Shown here in pieces: positions 1 through 5,638 of a stretch of DNA of 7,993 nt; within the stretch, counting starts at the first letter, position 1, and each line of letters opens with the position of its first letter. The stretch is taken from NCBI GenBank assembly GCA_025352915.1, contig JANXSA010000209.1:1-7993 (forward strand). Reading direction: 5' to 3'. This stretch comes from Rhodospirillales bacterium (GTDB taxonomy: Bacteria > Pseudomonadota > Alphaproteobacteria > Acetobacterales > Acetobacteraceae). Position numbers and translations under genes: made by a program. The notes beneath the pieces were generated by a model. That model saw only the letters and a program-made list of their open reading frames with translations, did not search any database and had not been told where the DNA came from.

Positions 1-208
1 CACCGGTTCCCGCCTCATAGCGCAGCGCCTGGCGCGGGTTCGCCACCGGCGCGCGGGCCGCCGCCGGGGTGGTCGTGGCCACCGGCGCCCCGGGGCGCGG
101 GGCTGCCGCGGGAGCGACCGGCGCCGGCTGTGCCAAGGCAGCGCTGATCGAGGCCACAACCGCCAGGAAGGACGCTGCCAAAAGGCCGAGGCGGTACCGG
201 CTTGCCAT
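1..208 (-). CDS. cpaC: CpaC/RcpA secretin of the Tad pilus, N-terminal part (cut by window edge)
   Basis: This is the first 69 codons of a gene that continues off the left edge. CpaC is the outer-membrane secretin through which the Tad/Flp pilus exits. The visible part begins MASRYRLGLLAASFLAVV, a signal peptide with a basic start, a hydrophobic core and a likely cleavage after ALA at residue 26. A Pro/Ala/Thr-rich linker follows (about 27-56), then NPRQALRYEAGTG at 57-69, which resembles the start of the N-terminal domain of alphaproteobacterial CpaC proteins. The ATG overlaps the stop codon of cpaB by one base (TGATG), as in translationally coupled genes, and cpaB-cpaC is the usual order in Tad operons. 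The secretin domain itself lies outside the window, so the assignment rests on this short stretch plus context. Confidence 0.8.
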   Translation of the reverse strand, partial: MASRYRLGLLAASFLAVVASISAALAQPAPVAPAAAPRPGAPVATTTPAAARAPVANPRQALRYEAGTG

Positions 209-1086
209 CAGAACTTGTACTCCTTGCTCTCGGACGAGCCGGCGTGGATGCGGATCACATCCGTCCGAAGCCGCGTAGGCTGACGCGCCATGGCCGAGGA
301 GACATCGCCGGCAAAGGTCGCCCCATGGTCGTCAGCCGTGGACTCGCTGCTGTCCGAAGCCCGCACACTAAGCGAAAGCTTGCCGATTCGCCCCGCCACC
401 AGCACCTCTTGTACTTGCCGGGCGGTCACCTCGATGGTCACCGTGCGCGCCGTATTGCCCTCGGTACCGCCCGGCAGCGCGCCCTGAACCAGCTGCTGGT
501 CAATCGCGATCACGCGGGCATTGCGCTGGATCGTCTCGGCGGCCACGCGCCGCCCGATCGGCAGGCTGGGATCCTCGATCGTCTGGGTCATGATCACATC
601 GACGCGATCGCCCGGCCAGATCAGCCCGGCAGTGCCGGTGACAGCATCCACCCCGATGGTCACCGCGCGCAGGCCGGATGACAGCACCGCGGCGAGGAAG
701 CCGTGATCGCCCGGGCGCATCACGTCGGCCACCAACAGCGGCTCACCAACGGCAAGCGGCCGGCGCACCATGGCGCCCACCAGCAGGTGGCGGTTGGCAA
801 GGGAATCCTTGCTGATGCCCGGCGGCAGGTTCGCCTCGACGAATTCACGCGCGGTGATTTCTTCCGGCTTCAACAGGCTGCCGGCGCGAACCGCGCGTCC
901 GGCCACCAGCACGGCCACCTTCACCACCGGCTTCGGCGGCTCCGGCTTCACCTCGGCGACGGCTTCGGGCGCGGGCTGGGCTGCATCGGCAACCGCCGGC
1001 GGCGGACGGGTGGAGACCCAGGCGATGATGCCGAAGCCGCCGAGCCCCATTGCCATCATGGCAAACAGGATGATGCGCAGAACCAT
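208..1086 (-). CDS. cpaB: CpaB/RcpC Tad pilus assembly protein
   Basis: A 292-residue protein of the usual CpaB length. It acts in the periplasm, anchored to the inner membrane, and is thought to work with the secretin CpaC in the Tad pilus machine. Residues 3-23 form one membrane segment, 28-53 a Pro/Ala/Glu-rich linker, and about 54-122 a SAF domain (VAVLVAGRAVRAGSLLKPEE at 57-76, then LPPGISKDSLANRHLLVGAM). The RcpC/CpaB domain follows at about 128-242, including the typical LRAVTIGVDAVTGTAGLIWPGDRVDVI region cut here into two parts: LRAVTIGVDAVTG (139-151) and PGDRVDVI (158-165). The start has a Shine-Dalgarno AGGA built into the cpaA stop codon (TGAGGA), 11 nt from the cpaA stop. The gene lies between cpaA and cpaC, the normal operon position. 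The call is secure from domains plus context. Confidence 0.93.
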   Translation of the reverse strand: MVLRIILFAMMAMGLGGFGIIAWVSTRPPPAVADAAQPAPEAVAEVKPEPPKPVVKVAVLVAGRAVRAGSLLKPEEITAREFVEANLPPGISKDSLANRHLLVGAMVRRPLAVGEPLLVADVMRPGDHGFLAAVLSSGLRAVTIGVDAVTGTAGLIWPGDRVDVIMTQTIEDPSLPIGRRVAAETIQRNARVIAIDQQLVQGALPGGTEGNTARTVTIEVTARQVQEVLVAGRIGKLSLSVRASDSSESTADDHGATFAGDVSSAMARQPTRLRTDVIRIHAGSSESKEYKF

Positions 1087-1097
1087 GGCTCAATTCC

Positions 1098-1622
1098 TCA
1101 CGGAAACGCGGTCAGGCTGCCGATGGCGATTGCCACCGCATAGGGAAGCGCCGTGCCGCGCGCCAGGCGCCAGCGTTCGGCGCGCAGGGCACGGCCCAGA
1201 AAGCTTTGCGGACGCAGCGCCGTCGGCACCGGCCGCGACACCACGCGGCGCGCAACCAGATAGACGAAGGCCAGCACGCCACCGGCCATGCCAACGGCGG
1301 TAACCATCGGAAACACCGCCACCGGCGGCACCAACAATGCGCAGGCGCCGAGCAGCTTGACATCGCCGCCACCCATCCAGCCGCACCGCCAGCACACCAG
1401 TGCGATGCCAAAGACGATGCCGGCGGCCAGCAGCGCCCAGGGCCACGACCCGTCGGCCAGCCGCAGCACCAGGCCGAGCACCGCAAGGACCAGCGGAATG
1501 AAATTGGGGATCAGCCGCGTCAGAATGTCGAAACCCGCCGCCGCGATCAGCAGGCTGGCGGCCAGCAGCGTGAGCATTTCGGCCAGCAGCGGCGTAAGCG
1601 GCAACACGGTCACGGCAGACAT
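1098..1622 (-). CDS. cpaA: CpaA/TadV prepilin peptidase (A24 family)
   Basis: A 174-residue polytopic inner-membrane aspartic protease that should remove the leader peptide of the Flp prepilin. It has the short form typical of Tad-locus enzymes, without the N-terminal methylase domain of the larger PilD type. The two catalytic aspartates are visible: D32 in AAAGFDILTRLIPN and D87 in the GxGD motif MGGGDVKLLGA (83-93). Hydrophobic segments are at about 15-30, 40-55, 61-78, 94-123 and 159-172. The C-terminal RGTALPYAVAIAIG is characteristic of the family. The ATG at 1622 is preceded by AGGACAGG, a usable ribosome-binding site. The neighbours are its substrate gene flp upstream, across a strong hairpin, and cpaB 11 nt downstream. 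Confidence 0.94.
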   Translation of the reverse strand: MSAVTVLPLTPLLAEMLTLLAASLLIAAAGFDILTRLIPNFIPLVLAVLGLVLRLADGSWPWALLAAGIVFGIALVCWRCGWMGGGDVKLLGACALLVPPVAVFPMVTAVGMAGGVLAFVYLVARRVVSRPVPTALRPQSFLGRALRAERWRLARGTALPYAVAIAIGSLTAFP

Positions 1623-1684
1623 CCTGTCCTGAAGACGCGACCCCGATGGGGGATCAAGGCCCGGTGGTGGACGAAGGCAAGCGT

Positions 1685-1708
1685 GGCGCCGCCCCGCGGG
1701 GCGGCGCC
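1685..1708 (-). terminator. Perfect 24-nt palindrome after flp: attenuator or mRNA-stabilising hairpin
   Basis: GGCGCCGCCCCG is followed directly by its exact reverse complement CGGGGCGGCGCC. In RNA this would fold into a very stable GC-only stem (about 10 bp with a 4-nt loop). It lies 9 nt after the flp stop codon and 62 nt before cpaA. No T-run follows on the minus strand, so it is not a classical intrinsic terminator. A partial terminator, or a 3' block to exonucleases that keeps pilin mRNA more abundant than the downstream assembly genes, is the likely role. The structure is seen directly; the function is inferred. Confidence 0.6.
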
Positions 1709-1717
1709 GGCCGGCAC

Positions 1718-1882
1718 TTAGAAGTTGAGCGCGTTGAACGCCGTGGTCAGGCGGCCCGACAGCGCGGTGAAGGCGGTGGCCAGGCCGACGGCGAGCACGC
1801 CGGCGATCAGCCCGTATTCCATGGCGGTCACGCCACGACGGTCGGAAACGACGCTCTTGGCGATCTGGATGATGGTCGTCAT
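1718..1882 (-). CDS. flp: Flp/PilA type IVb pilin (small prepilin)
   Basis: A 54-residue prepilin, the structural subunit of the Tad/Flp adhesion pilus. It has a short hydrophilic leader (MTTIIQIAKSVVSDRRG, 17 residues), then the processing site G17|VTAMEY. Glu and Tyr at mature positions 5 and 6 match the Flp family signature G/xxxxEY. A hydrophobic helix (GLIAGVLAVGLATAF, 24-38) follows, and the protein ends in ALNF. The start at 1882 was chosen because AGGAGA sits 7 nt upstream and because it gives a standard leader; the open frame runs further upstream to 1999, but that part is Arg/Pro-rich and not pilin-like. A 327-bp regulatory interval lies upstream, and cpaA, the enzyme that should process it, lies downstream. 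Confidence 0.95.
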   Translation of the reverse strand: MTTIIQIAKSVVSDRRGVTAMEYGLIAGVLAVGLATAFTALSGRLTTAFNALNF

Positions 1883-1908
1883 TGGGACTCTCCTGCGTTG
1901 TTGCGGCC

Positions 1909-1923
1909 CGCCACGTGGTGGCG
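1909..1923 (-). repeat. Inverted repeat in the flp leader, 6-bp stem
   Basis: CGCCAC-GTG-GTGGCG is a perfect 6-bp stem with a 3-nt loop, 27 nt upstream of the flp start codon. If transcribed it would form a hairpin in the 5' leader of the pilin mRNA. A second stem (CGCCG-ATTG-CGGCG) lies at 1950-1963. Role unknown. Confidence 0.4.
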
Positions 1924-1999
1924 CACCCGTTCGGTCTGGCCGTGGGGCGCGCCGATTGCGGCGACCGGCCCTTGGCAGGTCAACGATACCCGGGCGCAA

Positions 2000-2014
2000 T
2001 TACCAAAGCCTTAC
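2000..2014 (+). promoter_or_regulatory. CtrA-like direct repeat TTAC-N7-TTAC upstream of flp
   Basis: Two TTAC half-sites lie 11 bp apart, with exactly the 7-nt spacer of the CtrA consensus TTAA-N7-TTAA and three of four bases matching in each half. It lies about 120 bp upstream of the flp start, inside the AT-rich block. CtrA controls pilin transcription in Caulobacter (established knowledge), and the regulator encoded at 3153-3884 has a CtrA-like DNA-binding domain. Binding here is inference from a short, imperfect motif. Confidence 0.3.
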
Positions 2015-2056
2015 AGTTTGTCGGGTTTAGTGAACCAGAAAGATTTATAGAGGACT

Positions 2057-2084
2057 AAAAAAATGAAATATCCGACGGAATATT
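2057..2084 (-). terminator. Possible intrinsic terminator downstream of the lytic transglycosylase gene
   Basis: On the minus strand AATATTCCG and CGGATATT form a stem of about 8 bp with one bulged base and a very tight loop, followed by TCA and then seven T residues (the A-run at 2057-2063 on the plus strand). A stem followed by a T-run is the form of a rho-independent terminator, but this stem is AT-rich and weak and lies about 125 bp past the stop at 2210. It would separate transglycosylase transcription from flp. Confidence 0.35.
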
Positions 2085-2209
2085 CACCAGCCGGCAGAAA
2101 TGACGCGGCATCGGGTCCAGGGTTGAAGTCTGGCCTGCCATCACCAAACAACGTCCGCAGCAGTATTGCAGCCGGTGTTTGATGCTATTTCAGCTATTGC
2201 TGTGCGCCA

Positions 2210-3040
2210 CTACGGCTCCGGAAACCGCGTCTCCTGCGCTGAAGCGGCCAATGCCGCCGGCAACATTGCCGCCAGCGGCAGTCCCGCGGCCGTGCCGCCG
2301 GCCACGCGCATGGCCGGCTCGGGCGCTGCCGGCATGACAATCCGCGCCGGCGCAGCACCCGGAACGGATGGGGTCCAGATCCGGATGACCGAATCCGGTG
2401 CCGACAGGTCCGGCCCGGCAATGCGGATCACCACCGGCCCGGCCGGGCGCGCCGGCGCCACCGCCGCCGCCGAAATGCCGCGATCCCCGCTGGCCGGGTT
2501 CCATGCGGCGTAGACCCGCGCCCGATAGACTTCGCCGCGTTCGGCGGTGGCGGAATGATAGGCCGCGACGGCTGCTTCCCAATTGCCATGGCGCTGGCGC
2601 AGCGAGTGCAGAAACGCGCCGGCATAGGCGGCGTTTAGCGCCGGCTCGAAGCCGTCCTCGATGCGCGCAAAGGCTAATGGATGGTGCATCACGTTGACCT
2701 GGAAACAGCCGATATCGACGCTGCCGGTACCGCTGGCCTGCAACGTCCGCACCGCGTCGGCGGCACTTGCGGCGTCGGCAAAATAGCGGCCCTGCCCATT
2801 GGCATTGATCGTCCAGGGCCAGGGTGCCACGGCGCCGCTGACGGGATCGCGCCGTCCGCTCTCCACCCGGCCGATGGCGCGCAATAAGCCGGGCGGAAGG
2901 CCCAGGCTGGCCTCGGTCGCAGCACCTGCCTGGTCACAGGCCAGCGCATCGGCGATGGCGGCGGACGGCGTGAAGCTGGCCAGGACCATCGCCAATGCCG
3001 AGGCGCGCGCGCGATGGCCGAGGAAGCCCAGGCACCTCAC
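2210..3040 (-). CDS. Secreted lytic transglycosylase (SLT family)
   Basis: A 276-residue exported protein with an SLT-type lytic transglycosylase domain, which cleaves peptidoglycan glycan strands. Residues 1-30 form a signal peptide (hydrophobic 15-24, possible cleavage after AIA at 30). The domain spans about 33-182: the catalytic Glu is E60 in LLRAIGRVESG, followed by PWPWTINANG (73-82), DIGCFQVNVMHHP (109-121) and YHS (161-163), all typical of the family. C35 and C112 could pair. From about 190 the tail is Pro/Ala-rich with repeated VIRI-like strands. I chose the GTG at 3040 because it begins the signal peptide and follows GAGGGGG; the open frame extends to an ATG at 3172, but that adds 44 basic residues in front of the signal and overlaps the neighbouring gene. 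Lying between the regulator and flp on the same strand, it probably opens the cell wall for the Tad machine. Confidence 0.85.
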   Translation of the reverse strand: MRCLGFLGHRARASALAMVLASFTPSAAIADALACDQAGAATEASLGLPPGLLRAIGRVESGRRDPVSGAVAPWPWTINANGQGRYFADAASAADAVRTLQASGTGSVDIGCFQVNVMHHPLAFARIEDGFEPALNAAYAGAFLHSLRQRHGNWEAAVAAYHSATAERGEVYRARVYAAWNPASGDRGISAAAVAPARPAGPVVIRIAGPDLSAPDSVIRIWTPSVPGAAPARIVMPAAPEPAMRVAGGTAAGLPLAAMLPAALAASAQETRFPEP

Positions 3041-3152
3041 GAAAACGCCACCCCCTCGTTTCTGCTGCCGTCCCCCGCGCGATTGCGGGATGGGCAAGTC
3101 CCAATGCCTAGTGCCTGGCCGCCGAGTCCCGAAAATCGTCAACCATCGCGGT
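3041..3152 (-). other. Spacer between regulator and transglycosylase genes
   Basis: These 112 nt separate the regulator stop from the GTG chosen for the transglycosylase. I see a small inverted repeat (CCCGC-N6-GCGGG, 3074-3089) with no T-run, and a purine-rich GAGGGGG about 10 nt before the GTG. The two genes could be co-transcribed or separately started; no clear promoter is visible. Confidence 0.4.
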
Positions 3153-3884
3153 TCAATGCACCATCGCCGCACTGCTCTGCATGAACGGACGATCGATGGC
3201 GGGTTCGGCGATCACCGTCTCGCGTACGATGTAGCCCGCGCCCCAGACCGTGGTCACCAGCGCGCCAACCCCGGACGCGCCCAGGCGCTTGCGCAGCCGA
3301 TGCATCAGCACGTCGATCGACTTGATCTCCGGCTCGTCGATATCGCCATACAGCGAGTCCATCACCGCCGCCTTGGTCACCAGCGTGTTCTTGCGCAGGA
3401 TCAACAGTTCCAGCACGCGATACTCGGTGGGTGACAGATGCAGCTCGCGCCCATGGGCGGTGGCCAGCCGGCTGTCCATGTGCAGCTCGACGGCGCCGGC
3501 CCGCAGCACCGAGCGGGTGAAGCCCCCGGAGCGGCGCACCACGGCGCGCAGCCGCGCTGCCAGCTCGCTGCCGTCCATCGGCAGGGTGATCACGTCATCG
3601 GCGCCAATATCCAACAGCCGGGCGCGGTCCCGCGGTGCGATCATGCGCGAGATCGCCACCACCGGCAGCCGGCTGCCGGCGGCGCGCAGCCGGCGGACGA
3701 ACTCGGTGCAGATGGGATCGAGCATCGAGGTGTTGATCATCACCGCGTCAAAGGCGTAGAGGCGGGCAAACTGCAGCGCTTCCTCGCCATTGGCGGCGCG
3801 GTCGAGCACAAATCGGTGAGAGGCCAGCAGGGCGACAACGTCGCTGGTCTGGCCTGTGTCCATCGCGGTCAGGAGAATTCGCAT
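3153..3884 (-). CDS. CtrA-like OmpR-family response regulator with degenerate receiver
   Basis: A 243-residue protein with an N-terminal receiver-like domain (1-116) and a C-terminal winged-helix DNA-binding domain (about 125-222). It aligns without gaps to CtrA as I remember it through the receiver and linker, up to the VVRRS-x5-SV-x3-G segment. Shared stretches in the output domain include LYGxxDEPExKxID (178-191), LRKRL and TVWGxGY (212-218), so it is a CtrA paralogue or relative. The receiver has lost its chemistry: the acidic pocket E-D-D at 7-9 is A-M-D, the phospho-acceptor Asp51 is Asn51 (VMINTSML), and the conserved Lys101 is Leu (TLPM). Ser79 remains. It should therefore act without phosphorylation. 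A 21-residue tail follows the winged helix. I chose the ATG at 3884 because it matches the CtrA start and has GGGG 10 nt upstream; ATGs at 3893 and 3983 are in frame. It is the first of the run of minus-strand genes leading into the Tad locus, so control of that locus is plausible. Confidence 0.88.
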   Translation of the reverse strand: MRILLTAMDTGQTSDVVALLASHRFVLDRAANGEEALQFARLYAFDAVMINTSMLDPICTEFVRRLRAAGSRLPVVAISRMIAPRDRARLLDIGADDVITLPMDGSELAARLRAVVRRSGGFTRSVLRAGAVELHMDSRLATAHGRELHLSPTEYRVLELLILRKNTLVTKAAVMDSLYGDIDEPEIKSIDVLMHRLRKRLGASGVGALVTTVWGAGYIVRETVIAEPAIDRPFMQSSAAMVH

Positions 3885-3955
3885 TGGTCGCATACCCCGT
3901 TGTTCGGTGGGTGATGATTGCTCCACGGGGGGAGGGTCTTCATAGTCGGCCAGGA

Positions 3956-4017
3956 GGATGAACGAGGGATGAATGCGCCTCATACCTGCGGATGAGATAG
4001 ACGGATGAGGGGATGAG
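3956..4017. repeat. Five GGATGA(A/G) motifs upstream of the regulator
   Basis: Copies of GGATGAA start at 3956 and 3967 (7-bp repeats separated by 4 bp, period 11), and copies of GGATGAG start at 3990, 4003 and 4011. On the minus strand the first pair reads TTCATCC-N4-TTCATCC, about 72 bp upstream of the regulator start. Two 7-bp direct repeats with a 4-bp gap is the layout of PhoB/OmpR-family binding sites, so autoregulation by the adjacent regulator is possible. The repeats are seen directly; binding is inferred. Confidence 0.4.
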
Positions 4018-4123
4018 CCGTTCCCCGCGTTCGCCGGCACCCGCCGTTCGCCCGCTCCCGCCGGCCCCGGGGCTGGCCCGGCAAGCGCCCTGAATTCGTT
4101 GCCCTTCCTCGATGAGATCGCAA

Positions 4124-4140
4124 GGGTACTGCCGGGTACT
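4124..4140. repeat. GGGTACT-N3-GGGTACT direct repeat
   Basis: Two perfect 7-bp copies lie 10 bp apart, on the same face of the helix, in the intergenic region about 265 bp upstream of the aminotransferase. The copies are exact but short. An operator is possible; chance is also possible. Confidence 0.25.
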
Positions 4141-4401
4141 TCAACCATCGCCGGCCCGGCGCGGGCCGATGCAAAGCCGCTCCCCGCGATCCCGCACACG
4201 CAGTTGCCGTCCGCCTGACCGGCCGCGCCGGGCGCCGGACGGTGGCGATCCGGCTTTGCGGGCGCCGATTCCGGGGGATCATCCGTTGGGATGACATCCT
4301 TTCAAATGGTGCAGTACCCGACTCGGATTTTGCGCTGCGGCCGGTCGTTTGGCGGCGCCGAAGCGGTTGTCGGCCGCGCCGGGCGATGCGACGATGCCGC
4401 C

Positions 4402-5571
4402 ATGATCGCGCCACTCTCCCCGCTCGTCCGCGCCACCGGCACCCCGCCAATCCCCGCCGCCCGCGCCTGGGCGGCGCGCTACCGTGGCCAGGCCGGGCCG
4501 GCGATCGACCTGACCCAGGCAGTGCCGGGCTATCCCCCGCATCCCGAGCTGCTCGCCCGCCTGGCCGAAGCCGCCGGCAGCCGCGCCGGCGCCAGCTACG
4601 GTGATATTTTCGGCGACGAAGCGCTGCGGGCCGCATTGGCGGCCGATCTCACCCGGCGCTATGGCGCTGCAATCGCTCCGGACGATGTGGCGATCACTGC
4701 CGGGTGCAACCTGGCCTTCGCCATGGCGATGACAACGATCGCCGAGCCTGGGTCGGCGGTGATGTTGCCGGCGCCATGGTATTTCAACCACCAGATGGCG
4801 TTGCAGATGCAGGGCGTCGGCGTGGTGCCGCTGCCGTGTGCGGCCGCAGCGGGCTTCGTGCCGGACCCCGAGGAGGCAGCGCGGCTGATCACCCCGGCCA
4901 CTCGGGCGATCGTGCTGGTGACGCCGAACAACCCGACCGGGGCGATCTATCCGCCCGCCGTGATTGCCCGGTTCGCTTCGCTCTGCCGCGAGCGGGGGTT
5001 GTGGCTGGTGCTGGACGAGACCTATCGCGACTTCCTGCCGGGCGAGGCGGCGCCGCATGGGCTGTTCGGCGATCCCGATTGGGGCGAGCACCTGATCCAT
5101 CTGTATTCGTTTTCGAAAGCCTATTGCGTGCCGGGGCATCGGGTGGGGGCGATTGCCGCCGGGCCGGTGCTGCGGGCGCAACTGGCCAAGGTGCTGGACA
5201 CCATGCAGATCTGCCCGCCGCGGGCGGCCCAGGCGGCGTTGACCTGGGCGGTCGAGGGATTGCGTGATTGGCGCGATGGCAACCGGGGGATCATGGCCGG
5301 CCGGGCGGCAGCGTTTGCGGCGGCGATGGCGGGGGTGAATTCCTGGCAGGTTGATGCCTTGGGTGGGTATTTTGCGTATCTGCGGCTGCCGGATGGCGCC
5401 CCGGAGGCGATGCTTGCGGCGGAGCAATTGGCGGTGGAGCGCGGGTTGATGGGGTTGCCGGGGCCGTTCTTCGGACCGGGGCAGGGGCGGCATATCCGGC
5501 TGGCCTTTGCCAATGCCGAGGCCGAGGCCATTGCTGGCGTGCCGGGGCGGCTGGCGGGGCTGTGGACGTAG
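4402..5571 (+). CDS. PLP-dependent class I/II aminotransferase
   Basis: A 389-residue fold-type I aminotransferase, cytosolic, moving an amino group between an amino acid and a 2-oxo acid by way of pyridoxal phosphate. The Schiff-base lysine is K239 in LYSFSKAYCVPGHRVGAI (234-251). N177 lies in TPNNPTGAIYP (174-184), and D205 and Y208 in LVLDETYRDF (202-211) contact PLP. R366 in HIRLAFANAE is the usual substrate-carboxylate arginine. The N-terminal IDLTQAVPGYPPHPEL and YGDIFGDEALR are also family-typical. Length matches the family. The start at 4402 was chosen because it precedes the first family-like residues, although no good ribosome-binding site is visible; an in-frame ATG at 4291 would add 37 unconvincing residues. 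The substrate cannot be deduced. Base composition changes along the gene: the first half is C-rich on the coding strand, the second G-rich. Confidence 0.92.
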   Translation: MIAPLSPLVRATGTPPIPAARAWAARYRGQAGPAIDLTQAVPGYPPHPELLARLAEAAGSRAGASYGDIFGDEALRAALAADLTRRYGAAIAPDDVAITAGCNLAFAMAMTTIAEPGSAVMLPAPWYFNHQMALQMQGVGVVPLPCAAAAGFVPDPEEAARLITPATRAIVLVTPNNPTGAIYPPAVIARFASLCRERGLWLVLDETYRDFLPGEAAPHGLFGDPDWGEHLIHLYSFSKAYCVPGHRVGAIAAGPVLRAQLAKVLDTMQICPPRAAQAALTWAVEGLRDWRDGNRGIMAGRAAAFAAAMAGVNSWQVDALGGYFAYLRLPDGAPEAMLAAEQLAVERGLMGLPGPFFGPGQGRHIRLAFANAEAEAIAGVPGRLAGLWT

Positions 5572-5638
5572 CCGCGGCGGAGCGATTAGATTCACGCAAC
5601 GGCGGCTCACGCCGGATGCAAACGGGAGAGAACCATCC

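Larger units (their letters stand above)
1883..2209 (-). promoter_or_regulatory. Regulatory interval and leader upstream of flp
   Basis: This 327-bp stretch separates the lytic transglycosylase gene from flp and contains no supported gene. About 1995-2090 is markedly AT-rich for this genome and is the most likely promoter region for the pilus operon. I could not identify a clear -35/-10 pair. It contains TTAC-N7-TTAC at 2000-2014 (plus strand), which resembles the TTAA-N7-TTAA direct repeat bound by CtrA. Nearer flp, two GC-rich inverted repeats (1909-1923 and 1950-1963) would form hairpins in a transcribed leader. A GANTC site (GACTC, 1886-1890) lies between the flp ribosome-binding site and its start; GANTC is the CcrM methylation site in alphaproteobacteria. 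Confidence 0.5.
3885..4401. promoter_or_regulatory. Divergent intergenic region with GGATGA-type repeats
   Basis: This stretch of about 520 bp separates the minus-strand regulator from the plus-strand aminotransferase. Both strands have open frames through it, but their products are Arg/Pro-rich and resemble no protein, so I treat it as non-coding. If the regulator starts at 3983, the part 3885-3983 is coding. It holds five GGATGA(A/G) copies between 3956 and 4017, an inverted pair TCATCC-GTTG-GGATGA at 4279-4294, a GGGTACT direct repeat at 4124-4140, and a GC-rich imperfect palindrome near 4060-4077. It should contain promoters for both flanking genes, but I cannot point to clear -35/-10 boxes. 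Confidence 0.45.

Noticed and set aside
1995..2012. Sigma-54 promoter upstream of flp (GGCTTTGGTAATTGC on the minus strand)
   Set aside because: The GG and GC elements are 11 nt apart rather than 10, and the flanking consensus bases do not match.
3041..3172. N-terminal extension of the transglycosylase to an ATG at 3172
   Set aside because: It would put 44 basic residues before a good signal peptide and overlap the regulator gene by 20 bases; the GTG at 3040 fits better.
3885..4199. N-terminal extension of the regulator to 4199
   Set aside because: CtrA-like proteins begin at MRxLL; the extra residues are low-complexity and no strong ribosome-binding site supports the upstream starts.
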